A stretch of DNA of 6,524 nucleotides from Betaproteobacteria bacterium TMED156 (GCA_002171155.1 NHHF01000114.1:7509-14032), one strand, 5' to 3'. Positions 1 to 6,524 are shown, numbered from the stretch's first letter. The notes: a model not told the origin generated them from the sequence alone. Program-made: numbers and translations.

Positions 1-130
1 GGAAAGAACTGTTGATGTTCACATAAGAAGACTTCGTAAAGCGTTAACTCCAACTTTTCACAACGAACATATTGAAACTGTAAGAGGCAGTGGGTACAGA
101 TTCACAGAAAACCCTTCAAAAGGTATTTAA
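1..130 (+). CDS. phoB: PhoB, phosphate regulon response regulator (C-terminal fragment)
   Basis: This is the 3' end of a response-regulator gene, cut by the window start; the first whole codon is at base 2 and the TAA stop is at 128-130, leaving 42 residues. They form the end of an OmpR/PhoB-type winged-helix DNA-binding domain: the recognition helix carries [14 protein letters not shown], followed by the wing segment [10 protein letters not shown]. From memory this nearly matches the E. coli PhoB C-terminus ([14 protein letters not shown], then QTVRGTGYRF). PhoB is the cytoplasmic transcription factor that, once phosphorylated by PhoR, binds Pho boxes and switches on phosphate-scavenging genes. 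The receiver domain and promoter lie outside the window. The next gene encodes a PhoR-type kinase, which supports PhoB over another OmpR-family regulator. The gene end overlaps the phoR start by 41 bp. Confidence 0.9.
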   Translation, partial: ERTVDVHIRRLRKALTPTFHNEHIETVRGSGYRFTENPSKGI

Positions 131-1547
131 AACCCAAACTTCTAAAAAGAAGTCTGACATTCATACTACTTCAAAAGCCGATCTCAAAAAACCAACTATT
201 TGGTTTTTTTCTTTTTGGCTTAGGATTTTAGTAAAGATAGTTGCAATTTTACTATCGGGTGTGATTTTGGGTTTAGTCTCATCACCTAATCTTGGATATA
301 TTCTTTCAATCGGAATACTAATATTGTGGATTTCATACCATTTTATTCAAATGCAAAAAATTACAAGTTGGATAAAAAATACAAAAACAATCGAAAATAT
401 AAACATTCACACCTACCCTATCAATGATATTTATGGGGAAATTTTGTCGTTGATTGTTCGAGCAACTAGGTCAACTTCCACTCAACAATCATTGTTGAAT
501 AATAAACTTGCAGCATTCAAGCGAGCGACTGAAGCAATGACAGATGGTGTAGTAATTATAGATAATGAACAGCGAATTGTTGTTGCAACTCCAATAGCAG
601 AAAGATATCTGAATATAAAGTCTGAGGCTGACTGTGGAAAAAATATAGTCAACATTATAAGAAATTATAGTTTTGCAAAATATCTAAAAAATAAAGATTG
701 GTCAAAATCAATTATATTAGAAAACTTGCCAATAGAAGATAGAGTGCTTGAACTCCGAATTCTTCCCTATGATGAAAAAGAAAGACTCATCATTTGCAAA
801 GATATCACCAAATTAAAGAGATTAGAAACTTCGAAAAAAGATTTTGTTGCTAATGTTTCACATGAATTAAAAACTCCATTGACTATCTTAAAAGGTTATA
901 TCGAAACAATGATAGAGTTACCATTGGAAAATAATAAAAAACAGCAGATGCTCAATGAGATGTATCATCAAACTCAGAGAATGAAAAGACTTGTTGATGA
1001 CTTATTAATTTTGTCTAAACTTGATGGCGAAGAGTCCTCTGCAAAATTTAATGAAATTTCTATCACGGATGTTTTTGCTAGAATGGAAAATAATGCTTCT
1101 TCTGTAAGTAGAAAGAAACATAATTTGATTTTTAATATTGAAAGTTCTTTCAATATTCTTGGTGTTGAAGATTCAATTTTTAGTGCATTTTTTAATCTTG
1201 TTTACAACGCCATTAATTACACTGAACCTGGAGGTCAAATAAAAGTATCTTGGTACGTTAATGATCAAAAAAAAGGTATTTTTATAGTTGAAGATAACGG
1301 AGTGGGTATTGAGGCTCACCATTTACCTTTTGTTTCCGATCGTTTCTATAGGGTGGACAAATCACGTACACAAAAAAGCGGTGGTACCGGGTTGGGTCTG
1401 TCAATTGTAAAAAACATCGCTTTGAAACATGAAGCTAAACTGGAAATTGAAAGTAAGGTGGGATTTGGGAGTAAATTTTATATTATCTTTCCAAAGGAAC
1501 GAGTTAAAGAAATAAGCGAAACATATGAAAAAAATATCATCCAATGA
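90..1547 (+). CDS. phoR: PhoR, phosphate regulon sensor histidine kinase
   Basis: This 485-residue inner-membrane sensor kinase phosphorylates PhoB under phosphate limitation and dephosphorylates it otherwise. Visible parts in order: a Lys/Ser/Thr-rich cytosolic segment (1-36); two closely spaced membrane helices (about 39-63 and 67-87) without a real periplasmic domain, as in PhoR; a linker; a PAS-like domain (about 143-242); the dimerisation/phosphoacceptor helix with [10 protein letters not shown] and His258; then the ATPase domain with N-box Asn369/Asn373, G1 box EDNGVGI (401-407), F box RFYRVD (418-423) and G2 box GGTGLGLS (431-438). All catalytic motifs are intact. The start is GTG at 90. 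A TAA at 81-83 closes the frame upstream, and no ATG precedes the membrane helices, so this is the only ordinary start available; the AGAGG at 83-87 sits unusually close to it. The protein is about 50 residues longer than E. coli PhoR, mostly at the N-terminus. Its end overlaps ilvA by 23 bp. Confidence 0.93.
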   Translation: MGTDSQKTLQKVFKTQTSKKKSDIHTTSKADLKKPTIWFFSFWLRILVKIVAILLSGVILGLVSSPNLGYILSIGILILWISYHFIQMQKITSWIKNTKTIENINIHTYPINDIYGEILSLIVRATRSTSTQQSLLNNKLAAFKRATEAMTDGVVIIDNEQRIVVATPIAERYLNIKSEADCGKNIVNIIRNYSFAKYLKNKDWSKSIILENLPIEDRVLELRILPYDEKERLIICKDITKLKRLETSKKDFVANVSHELKTPLTILKGYIETMIELPLENNKKQQMLNEMYHQTQRMKRLVDDLLILSKLDGEESSAKFNEISITDVFARMENNASSVSRKKHNLIFNIESSFNILGVEDSIFSAFFNLVYNAINYTEPGGQIKVSWYVNDQKKGIFIVEDNGVGIEAHHLPFVSDRFYRVDKSRTQKSGGTGLGLSIVKNIALKHEAKLEIESKVGFGSKFYIIFPKERVKEISETYEKNIIQ

Positions 1548-3060
1548 GATTTTAAACTTTTATTTAAAAAAAATTCTAAATTCGCGTGTATATGATGTTG
1601 CAAAAGAAACGCCTCTTGATTTTGCAACAAATCTAAGTCAAAGATTGAACAAGAACATCTACCTGAAACGGGAAGATACTCAACCTACTTTTTCTTTCAA
1701 AATAAGAGGAGCTTACAACAAAATTGTACATTTGCCTTTTAAAGAGCTCAAAAAGGGAATCATAGCTGCATCGGCTGGAAATCACGCACAGGGAGTCAGT
1801 CTTGCTGCCAGCAGGCTAAATGTAAAGTCAACAATCGTAATGCCCAATACAACTCCAAGAGTCAAAATTGAAGCGGTTAAAAAACTTGGTTCAAAAATTA
1901 TTACCAAAGGTGACTCATATTCTGAGGCGTTTGAATACGCTAATAAAATTGGAGAGAATGAAAATTTGGTTTTTATTCATCCATTTGACGATGATTATGT
2001 AATTGCAGGACAAGGAACCATCGGCATGGAGATTTTAAGACAAAGTGCTTGCCCGATTGATGCTATTTTTGTTGCTGTTGGTGGTGGTGGTTTGGTTTCC
2101 GGTGTCGGAGCATATATAAAAGCTGTCAGGCCATCAATCAAAATTGTGGGGGTTCAAACTGAGGATTCTGATGCAATGTATAGGTCATTAAAAGTCCAAA
2201 AAAGAATTAAATTAAATCATGTTGGCCTTTTTTCGGATGGAACTGCTGTCAAACAGGTTGGAGAAAAAACCTTTAAACTATCTCAAATAGTTATAGATGA
2301 GATGATATTGGTAAACACTGATGAGGTTTGTGCAGCCATAAAAGATATTTTCGAAGATACAAGATGTATTCAAGAACCTGCTGGTGCACTTGCTTTAGCT
2401 GGTTTAAAAAAGTGGACATCGCAAAAGAAAAACATCCCAAAAAATCTAATTGCAATTACGTGTGGTGCCAATTTAAATTTCGATAGACTTCGTTTTATTT
2501 CTGAAAGGTCTGAATTAGGAGAAGAAAAAGAAACACTTTTGTCGGTTACCTTACCTGAGGCAAGAGGAAGTTTTTTAAAATTTTGTGGTCTCATAAAAAA
2601 TAAAAATTTAACTGAATTCAACTACAGGATTTCAAATGAATCCTCTGCAAATGTTTTTGTAGGCGTGCAAGTAAAGAATAAAGTTGAAGGTAAAGCAGTT
2701 ATGGGTACTCTCAGAAAAGAGGGTTTTTTAGTTACTGATCTAACTCATGACGAAGTTTCAAAGCTTCATATTAGACACATGGTAGGTGGTAGGTCAAGTC
2801 TTGCCGTCAATGAAAGGTTATACCGTTTTGAATTTCCTGAGAGACCTGGAGCATTAATAAAGTTTCTGTCTTCTATGAACAACAGCTGGAATATTTCTTT
2901 ATTTCATTATCGCAATCATGGTTCTGATACTGGAAGGATACTCGTTGGTTTACAAGTTCCACCTGGAGAGATTAAGAGCTTGAATCTTTTTCTCAAATCG
3001 TTGGGATATAATTATACTAATGAGACTACTAATACTGCATACAACCTTTTTTTGAAATAG
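1525..3060 (+). CDS. ilvA: Threonine ammonia-lyase (deaminase), biosynthetic, allosteric type
   Basis: This 511-residue cytoplasmic PLP enzyme converts L-threonine to 2-oxobutanoate and ammonia, the committed step of isoleucine synthesis. The catalytic domain (about 1-325) has the Schiff-base lysine Lys59 in FSFKIRGAY, the substrate loop SAGNHAQG (83-90) and the PLP-phosphate loop GGGG (186-189). Two ACT-like regulatory repeats follow, one beginning near EARGSFLKFC (345-354) and one near ERPGALIKFL (439-448), so this is the long, isoleucine-inhibited form (E. coli about 514 residues) and not the short catabolic TdcB type. Cys313 occupies the position where E. coli has a Ser contacting the PLP ring nitrogen; Cys is common there in serine dehydratases, so activity is expected. 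The ATG at 1525 gives the expected N-terminus and lies inside phoR, which suggests translational coupling. No clear Shine-Dalgarno is visible. The stop is TAG. Pairing with phoBR is unexpected for this enzyme. Confidence 0.95.
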   Translation: MKKISSNEILNFYLKKILNSRVYDVAKETPLDFATNLSQRLNKNIYLKREDTQPTFSFKIRGAYNKIVHLPFKELKKGIIAASAGNHAQGVSLAASRLNVKSTIVMPNTTPRVKIEAVKKLGSKIITKGDSYSEAFEYANKIGENENLVFIHPFDDDYVIAGQGTIGMEILRQSACPIDAIFVAVGGGGLVSGVGAYIKAVRPSIKIVGVQTEDSDAMYRSLKVQKRIKLNHVGLFSDGTAVKQVGEKTFKLSQIVIDEMILVNTDEVCAAIKDIFEDTRCIQEPAGALALAGLKKWTSQKKNIPKNLIAITCGANLNFDRLRFISERSELGEEKETLLSVTLPEARGSFLKFCGLIKNKNLTEFNYRISNESSANVFVGVQVKNKVEGKAVMGTLRKEGFLVTDLTHDEVSKLHIRHMVGGRSSLAVNERLYRFEFPERPGALIKFLSSMNNSWNISLFHYRNHGSDTGRILVGLQVPPGEIKSLNLFLKSLGYNYTNETTNTAYNLFLK

Positions 3061-3091
3061 TTGATTTATTACCAAATTAGGAAGTTGTATG
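3038..3091 (+). repeat. 8-bp inverted repeat spanning the ilvA end
   Basis: CATACAAC at 3038-3045, inside the last ilvA codons, is the exact reverse complement of GTTGTATG at 3084-3091. The 38-nt loop is long and no T-run follows, so it does not look like a standard intrinsic terminator. A third element, GGTTGT at 3106-3111, could pair instead with ACAACC at 3041-3046. In AT-rich DNA a match this short can arise by chance. Confidence 0.2.
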
Positions 3092-3095
3092 TTAT

Positions 3096-3123
3096 TTGAC
3101 ATAAGGGTTGTGGAATTTATTTA
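3096..3123 (+). promoter_or_regulatory. Candidate sigma70-type promoter for the hemA operon
   Basis: A perfect TTGACA lies at 3096-3101 in the only sizeable gap of the window. A weak -10-like TATTTA at 3118-3123 follows a 16-bp spacer. Transcription would begin near 3130, giving a leader of about 30 nt before hemA. The -35 is convincing and the position is right, but the -10 matches consensus at only three of six bases. A better -10-like TATAAA at 3136-3141 is 34 bp from the TTGACA, too far to pair with it. This is inferred from sequence only. Confidence 0.35.
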
Positions 3124-3145
3124 TTTCAAAATTTTTATAAATAAA
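3116..3145 (+). repeat. 9-bp A/T-only inverted repeat in the hemA leader
   Basis: TTTATTTAT at 3116-3124 and ATAAATAAA at 3137-3145 are perfect reverse complements around a 12-nt loop. The right arm ends 13 nt before the hemA ATG, in the region a ribosome would occupy, and the left arm overlaps the candidate -10. With only A-T pairs an RNA hairpin would be weak, and the repeat may be a by-product of base composition. It lacks the GC-rich stem of an intrinsic terminator. Confidence 0.3.
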
Positions 3146-3158
3146 AAGAAAAAAATTA

Positions 3159-4466
3159 ATGGGGACGGAACTACTTGCAATTGGATTGAATCATCAATCA
3201 GCATCAATTTCATTACGTGAAAAACTTGCTTTCCCTGGTGAAGTGTTAGCAAGAGCACTTGCTGATGCCAGAAAGACCTTAGACCCTTTGGCTCCTGAAC
3301 AGGCTTTGTTATCAACTTGCAATAGAACTGAACTTTATCTTGCTGGAAATAAGGCAGATATGATAATTCCTAAAGCAGAATCTTGGTTATCAGATTATGC
3401 CAAATATGAGTTAAGCGATCTAAAGAAACATCTTTATCTACATCGAAATAACGAAACTGTTAGACATATATTTCGAGTTGCCTCAGGTTTGGATTCAATG
3501 GTTCTTGGTGAACCTCAGATACTTGGACAGGTTAAATTAGCTGCTCGTCAAGCTCATGCTTCAGGAAATTTAGGCACAAATCTTCATCATCTTTTTCAAA
3601 GGGCTTTTTTTGTTGCAAAAGATGTTCGCTCAAATACCGAGATAGGATCTCAGTCAGTATCAATTGCGGCAGCTTCTGTCAAAATTGCACAACAAATCTT
3701 TGGAAATTTAAGCGAAACTAAAATACTGTTTATTGGTGCTGGAGATATGATTCAACTATGCCTTCCTCACTACATTGAACAGAATCCGATTGAAATTGTA
3801 ATTGCTAACAGAAATATTGAAAACAGTCGACCACTCGCTAAAAGTTACGGAGGATCGACTGTTTCTTTAGGTAAACTTCATTCTATTCTTCATCAGTTTG
3901 ATGTGATTATTAGTTGTACAGCAAGTACTTTGCCCATAGTTGGGCTAGGCATGGTGCAAAGTGCTTTAAAGAAAAGAAGAAATAGACCATTTGTTTTAAT
4001 TGATCTTGCAATTCCAAGGGATATAGAACCTGAAATCCAAATGCTTGACAATGTTTTCATATACTCTCTTGACGATATTGGCAAATTAGTTCATAGAAAT
4101 CTTGAAAATAGACACTCTGCCATCGCGAAAGCTGAGGAAATAATTGAAGCCAATGTTCTAACCTTCGAAAAATGGAAAGCTGGAAGGGAACAAATCCCTC
4201 TAATTAAACAACTGGCAAAACACTCAGAAGTTATACAGGAAAATGAAGTATCGTCTGCACTTAAGAAATTAACAAAAAATGACACCATTGAAAATGTTTT
4301 AAAAAGTCTTGCTCGCGGAATTTCCCAAAAATATCTTCATGGTGCATACCATTTGCTGCAGTCTGAAACTGAGTCATCGAACGAAGAAGTTGCAAAATGG
4401 GTAAAAAAAATATATAGGTTAAATCCATCGTATAAGGAAGATTATGAAAAAAAGCCTGATAAATAG
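3159..4466 (+). CDS. hemA: Glutamyl-tRNA reductase
   Basis: This 435-residue cytoplasmic enzyme reduces glutamyl-tRNA(Glu) with NADPH to glutamate-1-semialdehyde, the entry step of the C5 route to heme and other tetrapyrroles. The N-terminal catalytic domain begins [11 protein letters not shown] and carries the nucleophile Cys54 in [10 protein letters not shown]. The family signature [19 protein letters not shown] spans 107-125. The NADPH-binding Rossmann domain has GAGD (193-196) and ANR (216-218). Motif IPRDIEPE (285-292) follows, then a helical spine and C-terminal dimerisation domain (about 310-420). The length is slightly above E. coli HemA (418), with the excess at the charged C-terminus. 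The ATG at 3159 matches the family N-terminus; only a poor A-rich ribosome-binding site precedes it. The stop is TAG at 4464-4466, located 20 nt inside prfA and followed one codon later by an in-frame TGA. It appears to be the first gene of a hemA-prfA-prmC-grxD operon. Confidence 0.97.
   Translation: MGTELLAIGLNHQSASISLREKLAFPGEVLARALADARKTLDPLAPEQALLSTCNRTELYLAGNKADMIIPKAESWLSDYAKYELSDLKKHLYLHRNNETVRHIFRVASGLDSMVLGEPQILGQVKLAARQAHASGNLGTNLHHLFQRAFFVAKDVRSNTEIGSQSVSIAAASVKIAQQIFGNLSETKILFIGAGDMIQLCLPHYIEQNPIEIVIANRNIENSRPLAKSYGGSTVSLGKLHSILHQFDVIISCTASTLPIVGLGMVQSALKKRRNRPFVLIDLAIPRDIEPEIQMLDNVFIYSLDDIGKLVHRNLENRHSAIAKAEEIIEANVLTFEKWKAGREQIPLIKQLAKHSEVIQENEVSSALKKLTKNDTIENVLKSLARGISQKYLHGAYHLLQSETESSNEEVAKWVKKIYRLNPSYKEDYEKKPDK
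4434..4438 (+). promoter_or_regulatory. Ribosome-binding site for prfA
   Basis: AAGGA at 4434-4438, five bases before the ATG at 4444, is the clearest Shine-Dalgarno associated with a complete gene in the window. It lies within the hemA coding region and fixes the prfA start, producing the 23-bp overlap. Confidence 0.6.
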
Positions 4467-5520
4467 GCTTGAAAAAATAAAAAATAGGATGGCTGAAATA
4501 GAGAAAGAGCTCTCTGACCCAGAAATAACTAGCGATAGAGAGAAGTTACTTAAGCTGTCAAAAGAAAGGTCTGAAATTTTTCCAGTCGTTGAAACTTTTG
4601 ATAAATTTTCAACAATCAGGGAGGATATTTTGGTTGCTAAGGATTGGTTGAATGAACCTGAACTACGACATGAGGCTATTGCCGAAATAGATTCTTTAAA
4701 ATTAAATCTTTCGGCAACTGAAGAAAATCTTCAGACACTTCTCTTGCCCAAGGACCCAAATGATGAGAAAAATGTAATTCTTGAAATTAGAGCCGGTACT
4801 GGGGGTGATGAATCTGCACTTTTTGCTTCAGATTTATACCGAATGTACGCTCGTTATGCTGAAAGAAAAGAATGGAAATCTGAGGTCCTCTCTAGCAGCG
4901 ACTCTGACCTGGGTGGGTTCAAGGAAATAATACTCAGACTTTCTGGAAATAATGTTTATTCTTTACTAAAATTTGAATCGGGTGGTCACAGAGTTCAAAG
5001 AATCCCTGCGACAGAAACACAAGGAAGAATCCATACATCCGCTTGCACTGTAGCCGTTCTCCCTGAAGCAGAAGTGTCAAGTCAAACACTTATACCTCCT
5101 GACGAGCTAAGGATAGATGTTTTCAGATCATCTGGGGCAGGTGGACAGCATGTTAATAAGACTGAATCCGCTGTCAGAATTACTCACCTGCCAACTGGCA
5201 CAGTTGCTGAATGTCAGGACGGTAGGAGTCAACATAAAAACAGAGAACAAGCTATGAAAGTTTTGATTGCTAGAGTTCAAGATAGTAAAAATCAAATTCA
5301 ACAGAAGAAAATTGCTTCACAGAGAAAAAGTCTTATTGGATCTGGCGACCGTTCCGAAAGGATCAGAACCTATAATTTTCCACAAGGACGAGTAACTGAC
5401 CATAGAATAAACCTTACTAGTTACAAACTTGAGCAAGTATTGGATGGGTTTTTGGAAGAGTTTAGTAATAATTTAGTTGCAGAACATCATGCAAATCTTT
5501 TAGCAGATATAGACAATTAA
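4444..5520 (+). CDS. prfA: Peptide chain release factor 1 (RF1)
   Basis: RF1 recognises UAA and UAG in the ribosomal A site and triggers hydrolysis of the finished peptide. The 358-residue length is normal for the family (E. coli 360). The N-terminal helical domain (1-about 105) precedes the core domain, which carries the family segment [15 protein letters not shown] (114-128). The stop-codon reading motif Pro188-Ala189-Thr190 is the RF1-type PxT tripeptide; RF2 has SPF, which settles the identity. The catalytic loop GAGGQHVN contains Gly233-Gly234-Gln235, the glutamine methylated by PrmC; these positions have the same numbers as in E. coli. The basic segment SQHKNR and the [20 protein letters not shown] region are intact. 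Unlike many prfB genes, there is no in-frame stop or programmed frameshift. The gene ends in TAA, readable by both RF1 and RF2. It overlaps hemA by 23 bp and is followed after 30 bp by prmC in the same frame. Confidence 0.98.
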   Translation: MKKSLINRLEKIKNRMAEIEKELSDPEITSDREKLLKLSKERSEIFPVVETFDKFSTIREDILVAKDWLNEPELRHEAIAEIDSLKLNLSATEENLQTLLLPKDPNDEKNVILEIRAGTGGDESALFASDLYRMYARYAERKEWKSEVLSSSDSDLGGFKEIILRLSGNNVYSLLKFESGGHRVQRIPATETQGRIHTSACTVAVLPEAEVSSQTLIPPDELRIDVFRSSGAGGQHVNKTESAVRITHLPTGTVAECQDGRSQHKNREQAMKVLIARVQDSKNQIQQKKIASQRKSLIGSGDRSERIRTYNFPQGRVTDHRINLTSYKLEQVLDGFLEEFSNNLVAEHHANLLADIDN

Positions 5521-5550
5521 ATATATCTCGCTAGATTTCTGGACATTGAG

Positions 5551-6378
5551 ATGAAAATAAAAAGATCAACCATGGCAAGTTTGATAAATGAGATTTGTGG
5601 GAGATCTAATTCCTTATTATATAACGATGAAAAGGGAGAATTATCATTCCAAGAATATGCCTTGCTATCCAATTGGATTAAGAAATTGCAAAAAAATATG
5701 CCGTTGTCATATATATTAGGCTTTTCAGAATTTTTTTCTAGAAAATTTTGGGTTAATTCCGATGTTCTGATTCCCCGAAACGAGTCAGAGTTGTTGGTTG
5801 AAATTTCTGTTGATGAGATAAAGTCAATCAGCGACAGAAATAACAACAAAACTTTAGAAATACTAGAATTAGGAACTGGTTCTGGAGCATTGATTATCAG
5901 CATAGTTTTAGAAATAGAAAAATTGAATATTAAATTCAATGCACATGCCACAGATATTTGCTCAAAAGCACTCTCGGTCGCAAGGAACAATGCGAATTGG
6001 TTAAATGCTAAAGTGGCTTTTTCACAAGGAAATTGGTTTAACAATCCAAGACTGACAAAGAAAAAATTTGATTTAATTATAGCTAATCCACCATATGTTG
6101 GGAGTGAACATAGAGCTTTCCTCTCTAAGTCGGATATAAGTTATGAACCAAAATTAGCTTTTTACGGAACTAAAATCTCCAGAAATGGTTTAAGAGATTA
6201 TGAAGAAATTTTAAGTGGGTTAAAATGCAAAACAAAAAAAGGTTCATTATTGATTTTTGAGCATGGAGCCATGCAAAGGCGACAAATAATTAACTTATTA
6301 ATTGAAAAAGGATTTGACAATTTTTACACTTATAATGATCTTGCTGGTTTAGATAGAGTAGTAAAAGTTTTATTATGA
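5551..6378 (+). CDS. prmC: Peptide chain release factor N5-glutamine methyltransferase
   Basis: PrmC (HemK) uses S-adenosylmethionine to methylate the glutamine of the GGQ loop in RF1 and RF2, which raises termination efficiency. The 275-residue product has a short N-terminal helical domain (to about 50), the linker SYILGFSEFFS, and a Rossmann-type methyltransferase domain with SAM motif LELGTGSGAL (105-114), acidic residue in ATDI (133-136) and catalytic NPPY (179-182), followed by EPKLAFYG and a C-terminal DLAGLDRVV. The usual LIPRPxTE motif reads LIPRNESE (73-80), a noticeable divergence. The ATG at 5551 has GGA at 5541-5543 seven bases ahead; ATG at 5572 is a less likely alternative. The N-terminus is about 20 residues shorter than in E. 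coli, and the ten codons between the prfA stop and this ATG are open and in frame, so the true start may lie upstream. The position directly after its substrate gene prfA strongly supports the assignment. Confidence 0.93.
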   Translation: MKIKRSTMASLINEICGRSNSLLYNDEKGELSFQEYALLSNWIKKLQKNMPLSYILGFSEFFSRKFWVNSDVLIPRNESELLVEISVDEIKSISDRNNNKTLEILELGTGSGALIISIVLEIEKLNIKFNAHATDICSKALSVARNNANWLNAKVAFSQGNWFNNPRLTKKKFDLIIANPPYVGSEHRAFLSKSDISYEPKLAFYGTKISRNGLRDYEEILSGLKCKTKKGSLLIFEHGAMQRRQIINLLIEKGFDNFYTYNDLAGLDRVVKVLL

Positions 6379-6414
6379 TCTATTGAAAATTTTTTTATCA
6401 ATTTAACAACACTT

Positions 6415-6420
6415 CTGGAG
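6415..6420 (+). promoter_or_regulatory. Ribosome-binding site for grxD
   Basis: The core GGAG at 6417-6420 lies six bases before the ATG at 6427. It supports that start and suggests independent, fairly efficient translation of grxD after a 48-bp spacer. I see no GC-rich terminator in the spacer, so read-through from prmC is likely. Confidence 0.6.
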
Positions 6421-6426
6421 ATACAA

Positions 6427-6524
6427 ATGGATGCAAAAGAATTTATTAAGGATACTATACAAAAAAACAATATTGTATTGTTCATGAAAGGTAGTGCTCA
6501 ATTTCCCCAATGCGGGTTTTCTGG
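6427..6524 (+). CDS. grxD: Monothiol glutaredoxin, Grx4/GrxD type (N-terminal fragment)
   Basis: Only the first 32 codons fit before the window ends. They read from MDAKEFIKDT to KGSAQFPQCGFS, which is the start of a monothiol glutaredoxin: a first helix, a strand IVLFM, the glutathione-contacting Lys21, and the active-site Cys29-Gly30-Phe31-Ser32. The CGFS signature and KGxxxxPxCGFS spacing match Grx4 (E. coli MKGSPKLPSCGFS, from memory). These proteins bind a glutathione-ligated [2Fe-2S] cluster and pass Fe-S clusters to targets, often with BolA partners. The gene follows prmC by 48 bp on the same strand. This neighbourhood is familiar from Betaproteobacteria and is the main gene-order clue to the host. 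The rest of the gene is outside the window, so its integrity cannot be judged. Confidence 0.93.
   Translation, partial: MDAKEFIKDTIQKNNIVLFMKGSAQFPQCGFS

Noticed and set aside
2071..2096. Tandem GGT repeat as a microsatellite
   Set aside because: It encodes the conserved GGGG phosphate-binding loop of the PLP enzyme, so protein function explains it.
2461..2463. Cys313 of IlvA replacing the Ser that contacts PLP in the E. coli enzyme, as a sign of altered function
   Set aside because: Cys at this site is a known variant in the wider serine/threonine dehydratase family, and all other catalytic and regulatory motifs are intact.
2370..4288. Short antisense open frames opposite ilvA and hemA (2370-2621, 3121-3315, 3893-4084, 4091-4288)
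   Set aside because: Each lies almost wholly over strongly supported + strand coding sequence, is under 85 codons, and shows no recognisable domain.
5517..6044. Long antisense open frame (about 175 codons) opposite the end of prfA and the first part of prmC
   Set aside because: prmC on the + strand has clear family motifs throughout. The antisense product resembles no family I know, its hydrophobic stretches mirror the + strand codons, and it has no operon partner on that strand.
6348..6376. Promoter-like TTTAGA, 17 bp, TATTAT within the end of prmC that could drive grxD
   Set aside because: Matches of this quality are frequent in AT-rich coding sequence; without transcription-start data it is not separable from chance.
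6382..6402. Hairpin ATTGA...TCAAT in the prmC-grxD spacer as a terminator
   Set aside because: The stem is five bases plus a bulged A/T extension, and the T-run lies in the loop, not after the stem. It does not meet intrinsic-terminator criteria.
1..6524. A mobile element, CRISPR array, defence island or other accessory system
   Set aside because: Every gene is a recognised core housekeeping gene on one strand, composition looks even, and there are no terminal repeats, integrase, spacer-repeat pattern or unknown protein families.

Overview
This window is an AT-rich stretch (roughly mid-30s % GC by eye) of bacterial housekeeping chromosome. All genes lie on the + strand, with little non-coding DNA and frequent gene overlaps. 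The order hemA-prfA-prmC-grxD, with a monothiol CGFS glutaredoxin gene directly after prmC, is a layout I associate with Betaproteobacteria; gammaproteobacteria usually have other genes after prmC. Low GC, overlaps and very short spacers suggest a streamlined free-living betaproteobacterium, for example a Methylophilales/OM43-like lineage. That assignment is inference from gene order and composition, not from a database match.

Bases 1-3060 hold a phosphate-regulation block: the last 42 codons of phoB (response regulator), then phoR (sensor kinase) overlapping it by 41 bp, then ilvA (biosynthetic threonine deaminase) overlapping phoR by 23 bp. The three look co-transcribed from a promoter outside the window. 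Placing ilvA behind phoBR is the least expected piece of gene order here.

Bases 3061-3158 are the only substantial gap (98 bp). It contains a perfect TTGACA -35-like hexamer with a weak -10 and a 9-bp all-A/T inverted repeat close to the hemA start. Bases 3159-6524 are a second unit: hemA (glutamyl-tRNA reductase, first step of tetrapyrrole synthesis), prfA (release factor RF1, overlapping hemA by 23 bp), prmC (methyltransferase for the RF1/RF2 GGQ glutamine, 30 bp later and in the same reading frame as prfA), and the start of grxD (Fe-S-linked monothiol glutaredoxin), cut off by the window edge inside its CGFS active site. RF1 and the enzyme that modifies it are made side by side; HemA and Grx4 connect through heme and Fe-S metabolism.

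I see no mobile element, CRISPR array, tRNA, rRNA, defence gene or unknown protein family, and no new biological system. The points worth a second look are small-scale: hemA ending in an RF1-only TAG inside prfA, a prmC N-terminus that seems to extend upstream of its first ATG, an unusual phoR start, and two strikingly parallel 23-bp overlaps.
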